Shown: one piece after another, positions 51,113-54,762 of the stretch
Numbering within the stretch: the stretch's first letter is position 1
Layout: each line of letters begins with the position of its first letter
DNA from: Candidatus Daviesbacteria bacterium
GTDB taxonomy: Bacteria > Patescibacteriota > Microgenomatia > Daviesbacterales > UBA10151
DNA length: 54,762 nucleotides
Direction of reading: 5' to 3'
Assembly: GCA_030699125.1 (NCBI GenBank)
Contig: JAUYKM010000013.1
Span: 1-54,762, forward strand
Notes under the pieces: model-generated
Databases searched by the model: none
What the model was told of the DNA's origin: nothing
Seen by the model: the letters and a program-made list of their open reading frames with translations, nothing else
Translations under genes and position numbers: made by a program

Positions 51113-51332
51113 CGCTCTATGTATTTTTTGCAAAGACAGAAAGACAAATGCGCGCGATTTTTATTATTATAGTCCCGCTGTAGCGGGACAGGAACACAAA
51201 ACCAAATTAATGTTTTCTTGCCCCAACCCACCCAGCGCGAAAACTTACTACTCCCATTTATTTTAACAGACCTTAGAAGCCAAAATTGAGATAAAATAAA
51301 GATGACACTAATTGACTATATTAGAACTTATT
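51113..51332. other. Gene-free stretch with a GC hairpin
   Basis: GTCCCGCT and AGCGGGAC (51172-51189) form a tight hairpin. A similar one, ATCCCGCT/AGCGGGAT, lies at 52987-53005 beside the other module copy. The rest of the stretch shows no gene. Confidence 0.5.
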
Positions 51333-52709
51333 TTATAAATTATTAGTCCAGCCGATGAATGTTGCTTTTCTTCGCATTGAGCCTCCATCTATATCTACTA
51401 TTTCTTGAGTATCAAGATTTAAAATTCCAAGCTTCATCTCTATTGCATTTGTGTTTACTGTTTGTGTCATGTCACTTTCATATGTTGTTTGACCAGGTTT
51501 TAATTTAAGATATGTCGTATAGATAAGGTATTTCTTGTCTGGCGACAAAGACACTGGAGAAATGTTATTCTTATCTATTAGGACTACTTTCTTTTCTACT
51601 GTCGTAACATTATATGTACCAATAGTCCCAGTCAAATTATCAGAGTAGAAAACTCTATCATTATCTAACCAAATAGTCGAGAGGCTGCCTATTTTTTCAA
51701 CATCAATCAAGTTTTTACCATCAGAATCTACGAGCGAATTTTGAGATGACATATCGAGAGTAGTTGAGTTTTCTTTTTGTATGTCACGAGTAAAAAGGAT
51801 TTTATTCCCATCAGGAGACCATGTTGCGAAACCCACAGAGGGATCAAGTAATATTTTCCCAGGCGTCCCGGTTTTTTGAGAATAAATTTGTTTATATACT
51901 AATTCACCAGAGTCTGGAATAGTGATAACATATAACCCAGACATAAAGCTTGTACAAGGATGTCCATATCCATAAGAATACACAATTATTTTTTTAGAAT
52001 CTGGAGACCATGTTGCTCCCGGACAACCAGTTTGTCTACCTTGGCTATCTGTAACTATCCGTAAGTTTTTTCCGTCAGCATCTATTATCCCCAGCATTGA
52101 TGATTCCCATACGCCAATAGTAAATAATAGTCTTTTACTGTCAGGCGACCAAGCTAACGGATAATAATGTCTATTTTTACTAACATCACTCGAGCTTGTC
52201 ACATCTTGTAAAATATTTACTTCGGTTCCTGTCGTCATGTCACGCACAATAAGCTGATCTTCCAAATGATAAGCAAGTTTTTTATTATCTGGAGAAAGTT
52301 GAAGATTACCCATGTTGGTATTTTTATTGCCTTTTGATGAGATAAGTACTTTCTTTTCTCCAGTCTTTAAATCTAGTTGTATCAATTCATCATATTGATC
52401 AGTTAAACTATTAAATACGGTTTTTTTGTAAAGAATCTTTCCTACACTTACGGATCGAAATACTTGTAACTCTAATGACAATGTGTTCTGAGTACTTGAA
52501 GAAGAAGAGGTTGTTTTATTGACAGGAAGAGTTTGTGAGGATGTACTATATTTTTGATAATAATAAAACCCAGCTATTACTAGTACAATAACTATTATTA
52601 AAATTAAGATTAGTGTAATACCTTTTTGATTCATTAAATTTCGTTTTAATTGGGGAGTTTCAGGAACGGATTGAATAGGTTTATTTTGTTCAGTATTTTC
52701 TACTTCCAT
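51333..52709 (-). CDS. Membrane-anchored TolB-like beta-propeller protein
   Basis: The protein has 458 residues. A cytosolic N-terminus and one membrane segment (about 30-52) precede a Ser/Thr linker. Then come PD40/TolB-type propeller repeats, recognised by LSPDNKKLAYH, AWSPDSKRLLFT, TWSPDSKKIIVYS, TWSPDGNKILFTRD and LSPDKKYLIYT. The propeller should face outside and bind proteins or ligands. No enzyme motif is seen. The gene is enclosed by the two inverted recombinase tail relics and may be their cargo. Confidence 0.82.
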   Translation of the reverse strand: MEVENTEQNKPIQSVPETPQLKRNLMNQKGITLILILIIVIVLVIAGFYYYQKYSTSSQTLPVNKTTSSSSSTQNTLSLELQVFRSVSVGKILYKKTVFNSLTDQYDELIQLDLKTGEKKVLISSKGNKNTNMGNLQLSPDNKKLAYHLEDQLIVRDMTTGTEVNILQDVTSSSDVSKNRHYYPLAWSPDSKRLLFTIGVWESSMLGIIDADGKNLRIVTDSQGRQTGCPGATWSPDSKKIIVYSYGYGHPCTSFMSGLYVITIPDSGELVYKQIYSQKTGTPGKILLDPSVGFATWSPDGNKILFTRDIQKENSTTLDMSSQNSLVDSDGKNLIDVEKIGSLSTIWLDNDRVFYSDNLTGTIGTYNVTTVEKKVVLIDKNNISPVSLSPDKKYLIYTTYLKLKPGQTTYESDMTQTVNTNAIEMKLGILNLDTQEIVDIDGGSMRRKATFIGWTNNL

Positions 52710-52718
52710 ATAACTGTA

Positions 52719-52747
52719 AGTATTTCAGAAAAATGGTTCATTTGCAA
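52719..52747 (-). promoter_or_regulatory. Promoter of the TolB-like gene
   Basis: TTGCAA, a 17-base spacer and AATACT on the reverse strand, with the -10 ending 9 bases before the ATG, so the leader is very short. Confidence 0.5.
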
Positions 52748-52843
52748 GTGAAATTTTAATTTGTTTGATAACTTATGTTCTATGATTTAGTTTGTAATAG
52801 ATAGTTCATCTTGTTTTGTATTCGTTTAGGTGCTAAATTTTCA

Positions 52844-52930
52844 GTGGACTCAACATTTTCTGGAATTGTGTTTTTTAATGGCGCAATCGGACAACAAAAC
52901 ACAATTCTTGTTGAGTCCACCGGTTGCGCC
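52844..52930 (+). ncRNA. Candidate structured RNA with an H-type pseudoknot
   Basis: Three perfect or near-perfect helices interlock. P1: GTGGACTCAACA (52844-52855) with TGTTGAGTCCAC (52909-52920). P2: GAATTGTGTTTT (52863-52874) with AAAACACAATTC (52896-52907). The loop segment GGCGCAATCGG (52880-52890) pairs with CCGGTTGCGCC (52920-52930) just after P1, closing a pseudoknot. In forward RNA the only irregular pair is U-G, while the reverse strand would have A-C, which favours forward transcription. A TTTT follows. It lies in the 629-base gap between the TolB-like gene and the recombinase gene. I know no matching RNA family. A DNA recombination site is the main alternative. Confidence 0.5.
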
Positions 52931-53338
52931 TTTTAAGAGAAAAACAAAAAGGGAAAAAGTTCTTTAAAAAATTTTCGCGTTTTTTGATCCCGCTAAAAGC
53001 GGGATGTTCGAGCCGACAGTTTTAGAGCTTCGGCCGAAGGCCGAGCGGACAGAGGGCGGCGCGAAAATGGGCGCGCCGCCTACCTTTGTGAAAACGAAGT
53101 TCGGATTTTTCGATAAAGGTCGACAGAAAATGAATCCGCAAAAGTGAGCCTGGATTGGCTCTGCGCGGGAGGGCGCGCGCAGAGCTCTGCAAAGCCCTTT
53201 TTGTACGAGACTGCAAGTTGCCGGAGTGAAAAAGAACAAAAAACGGAAGAACGCGAAAATTTTGGAATTTCTTAGAAAGAAGCCTGCTCGCAAGCTCGCT
53301 TAAAGAACTTTTAAGAGAGAGGGGGGAGAAATAATTTT
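52931..53338. other. Long mosaic leader before the terminal recombinase gene
   Basis: The stretch holds a GC hairpin (52987-53005), a 17-base block (53006-53022) that is the perfect inverted copy of 54702-54718, a reverse-strand recombinase relic, and repeated AACGCGAAAATTTT-type words in both orientations. A ribosome site GGGGGGAG precedes the ATG. No convincing promoter was found. Confidence 0.5.
53031..53240 (-). pseudogene. Serine recombinase tail and GC-rich 3' module, copy 2 (reverse)
   Basis: The reverse strand reads LRQLAVSYKKGFAELCA, then continues to YRKIRTSFSQR and a stop at 53080. The intact recombinase gene that follows on the other strand has NRQLAVRYKKG in its C-terminus. About 45 bases (53195-53237) match 54718-54762 as an inverted repeat. 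After the stop comes the same GC-rich module as in copy 1. It is a relic of a related recombinase inserted in the opposite direction. Confidence 0.65.
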
Positions 53339-54762
53339 ATGAAATATATTGCTTACTGTAGAAAATCCCGAGAGGAAAAGGATAAACAAATACTATCTAT
53401 TTCTGCTCAAATTGCGGAGTTGAAAGAGTACGCCAAAAGAGAACATTTAGAAATTAGCGAATTTGTAGAAGAAGAAAAAACTGCTAAGGTTCCTGGCAGA
53501 GAAAAATTTGCTGAAGTGTTAAAGAAGATAGAAAAACAACAAGTAAGTGGAATTATTGCCTGGCACCCCGACCGTTTAGCAAGAAATAGTATTGATGGGG
53601 GGAAAATTATTTACCTTTTAGATACAGGAAAATTACTTGATTTAAAATTTCCGACCTCTTGGTTTGAAAACACTCCTCAAGGAAAGTTCATGTTAAATAT
53701 TGCTTTTGGTCAGAGCAAGTATTATGTGGACAATTTGTCAGAAAATGTAAAGCGAGGATTAAGGCAAAAAATCCGAAATGGTGTTTATCCTGGCAAAGCT
53801 CCTGATGGTTATATAAACAATCCAAAAACTAGAGGAATAGATGTTGAGCCAGAAAAGTTAAATGCAATTAAGAAGGCGTTTGAATTATTTGCAGAAGGCA
53901 ATAAAACTTTTACTGATATTGCTATTTTTCTCCATAAATTCAACCTTAAAAGAAAAAATGGCAAACCATTACATATAAACGAAATCCGAAGAATTTTAGC
54001 AAATAGATTCTATGTTGGGATTATGGAATACAATGGAGAATACCACGAAGGTACGCATAAAACCATTATCTCCAAGGAATTATTCCAAAAAGTCCAGCAA
54101 GAATTAAAGTTTAGAGATAGACATAAGAAAAGAAGATATAACTTTGCTTTTATGGGTTTGATGAAATGTGGGGAATGTGGAGCAACAATTACAGCAGAGG
54201 TACATAGGAAATACTATAAAGGCACCAATAGAACTGCTGAATATGTTTACTATCGTTGCACTAAAAAATTAAAACCTTGCACTCAGAAATATATTCCAGA
54301 GTCGGAATTAAAAGCCCAATTTAGAAAAGCAGTTGATGATGTAGCACTTCCCCAAAGTTGGGCAAGTGATTGGTATAAATGGTTAGATGATGACGAGAAG
54401 CTAGAAGTTGTATCGATACATGAGAACATTGACAGATTAGAATTGGAACTAAAATCCTTAGATATAAAACTAAATAAACTTCTTGATGGTTATTTAGAAG
54501 GAATTATTGCCCCTGAAATTTACAAGACAAAAAAGAACGAATTTTTCGAAGAAAAATTAAAAATAAATGAAGAATTGGAGCAAATAAAACAGAACGGTTC
54601 GAGTTGGCTCGAACCTTTCAAAAACTTCATTGGTAGCGCACTATCGTGCGCAAAAATCGCGCGCGCAAAAAATACATCCGAAGAACTAGCATTCTTCGGA
54701 AAAACTGTCGGCTCGAACTTCTTTTTAACTAATCGGCAACTTGCAGTCCGATATAAAAAGGG
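53339..54762 (+). CDS. Large serine recombinase, cut by the window end
   Basis: At least 474 residues are present. The catalytic domain begins MKYIAYCRKSREEKD with Ser10, followed by WHPDRLARN and the helix NLSENVKRGLRQKI. The recombinase domain (GYINNPKTRG, ITDI-like FTDIAIFLHKF) and a zinc ribbon (CGECGATI...CTKK...C) come next, then a coiled coil and a C-terminal region ending NRQLAVRYKKG at the edge. The reading frame has no defect. It is only distantly related to the island recombinase at 44054. The tail shares words with the relic at the start of the window, so both may belong to one subfamily that uses tRNA-Gly or a similar site. Confidence 0.92.
   Translation, partial: MKYIAYCRKSREEKDKQILSISAQIAELKEYAKREHLEISEFVEEEKTAKVPGREKFAEVLKKIEKQQVSGIIAWHPDRLARNSIDGGKIIYLLDTGKLLDLKFPTSWFENTPQGKFMLNIAFGQSKYYVDNLSENVKRGLRQKIRNGVYPGKAPDGYINNPKTRGIDVEPEKLNAIKKAFELFAEGNKTFTDIAIFLHKFNLKRKNGKPLHINEIRRILANRFYVGIMEYNGEYHEGTHKTIISKELFQKVQQELKFRDRHKKRRYNFAFMGLMKCGECGATITAEVHRKYYKGTNRTAEYVYYRCTKKLKPCTQKYIPESELKAQFRKAVDDVALPQSWASDWYKWLDDDEKLEVVSIHENIDRLELELKSLDIKLNKLLDGYLEGIIAPEIYKTKKNEFFEEKLKINEELEQIKQNGSSWLEPFKNFIGSALSCAKIARAKNTSEELAFFGKTVGSNFFLTNRQLAVRYKK

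Noticed and set aside
52964-53293. 109-codon reverse frame as a gene
   Set aside because: It mixes frames of a recombinase tail relic with the GC-rich module; the recognisable tail runs in another frame.
132-54754. Whole window as one element bounded by the shared 13-base block
   Set aside because: The block lies in recombinase-like sequence at both ends and the interior holds core genes such as glmS and many tRNAs; homology between recombinase tails explains it better.

Overview
The window looks like a chromosomal segment of a Patescibacteria / Candidate Phyla Radiation bacterium, probably in the Microgenomates group. This is an inference from gene content and style: AT-rich DNA, very short gene spacing, many -10 boxes placed directly before the start codon (leaderless mRNAs), several large serine recombinases, a sortase with a giant LPxTG surface protein, a stand-alone RRM protein, a TraD-like ATPase next to a replication-relaxation protein, and tRNA genes that only partly encode CCA. 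TAA, TAG and TGA all act as stops, so the code appears standard.

Bases 1-25000 are chromosomal backbone with an envelope and signalling character. They hold tRNA-Gly(TCC) beside a possible recombinase relic, a SIMPL protein, a truncated DUF763 gene, a histidine kinase divergent from an unusual receiver/membrane/PH-domain protein, a pterin dehydratase with a DUF1003 membrane protein, a secreted trypsin-like protease and an NlpC/P60-like protein. A surface operon follows: a 2010-residue repeat protein ending in LPATG, an Ig/FnIII-like anchored protein and a sortase. After it come a polysaccharide deacetylase, an RRM protein, a Fic protein with repeated operator-like sites, an FAD/NAD oxidoreductase with a rhomboid protease, a large membrane protein, a DUF475 protein, an S41 protease with a J-like domain, a phosphodiester glycosidase-like protein, and an SGNH hydrolase with a cupin.

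Bases 25017-45558 form an integrated element of about 20.5 kb. It is bounded by a 16-bp perfect direct repeat that is the 3' end of tRNA-Gln(TTG), and its large serine recombinase gene runs into that tRNA. The left half is a defence-like cargo: a PLD protein, an XRE regulator, a zinc-ribbon/HTH protein, and a tightly overlapping run of PLD-SNF2 helicase, N6-adenine methylase, HEPN-like protein and two-TM protein, followed by a nucleotidyltransferase-like protein, further membrane proteins and a DUF5677-like protein. The right half carries mobility genes: DUF2958, replication-relaxation, TraD/VirD4-like ATPase, a small protein and the recombinase.

Bases 45559-54762 return to backbone: an EF-like beta-barrel protein, DUF378, a VapBC-type toxin-antitoxin pair, tRNA-Gly(GCC) with a relic of the same recombinase family, tRNA-Phe, GlmS, a protein with an RNA polymerase alpha-CTD-like end, tRNA-Val, a tRNA relic and tRNA-Leu(GAG). 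The last 4 kb are a recombinase graveyard: two recombinase 3'-end relics in opposite orientation, each followed by the same GC-rich module, enclose a TolB-like protein and a candidate pseudoknotted RNA, and an intact but cut-off recombinase gene closes the window.

The most notable features are the defence cluster on the delimited element, the candidate pseudoknot RNA at 52844-52930, and the repeated use of tRNA 3' ends by related serine recombinases.
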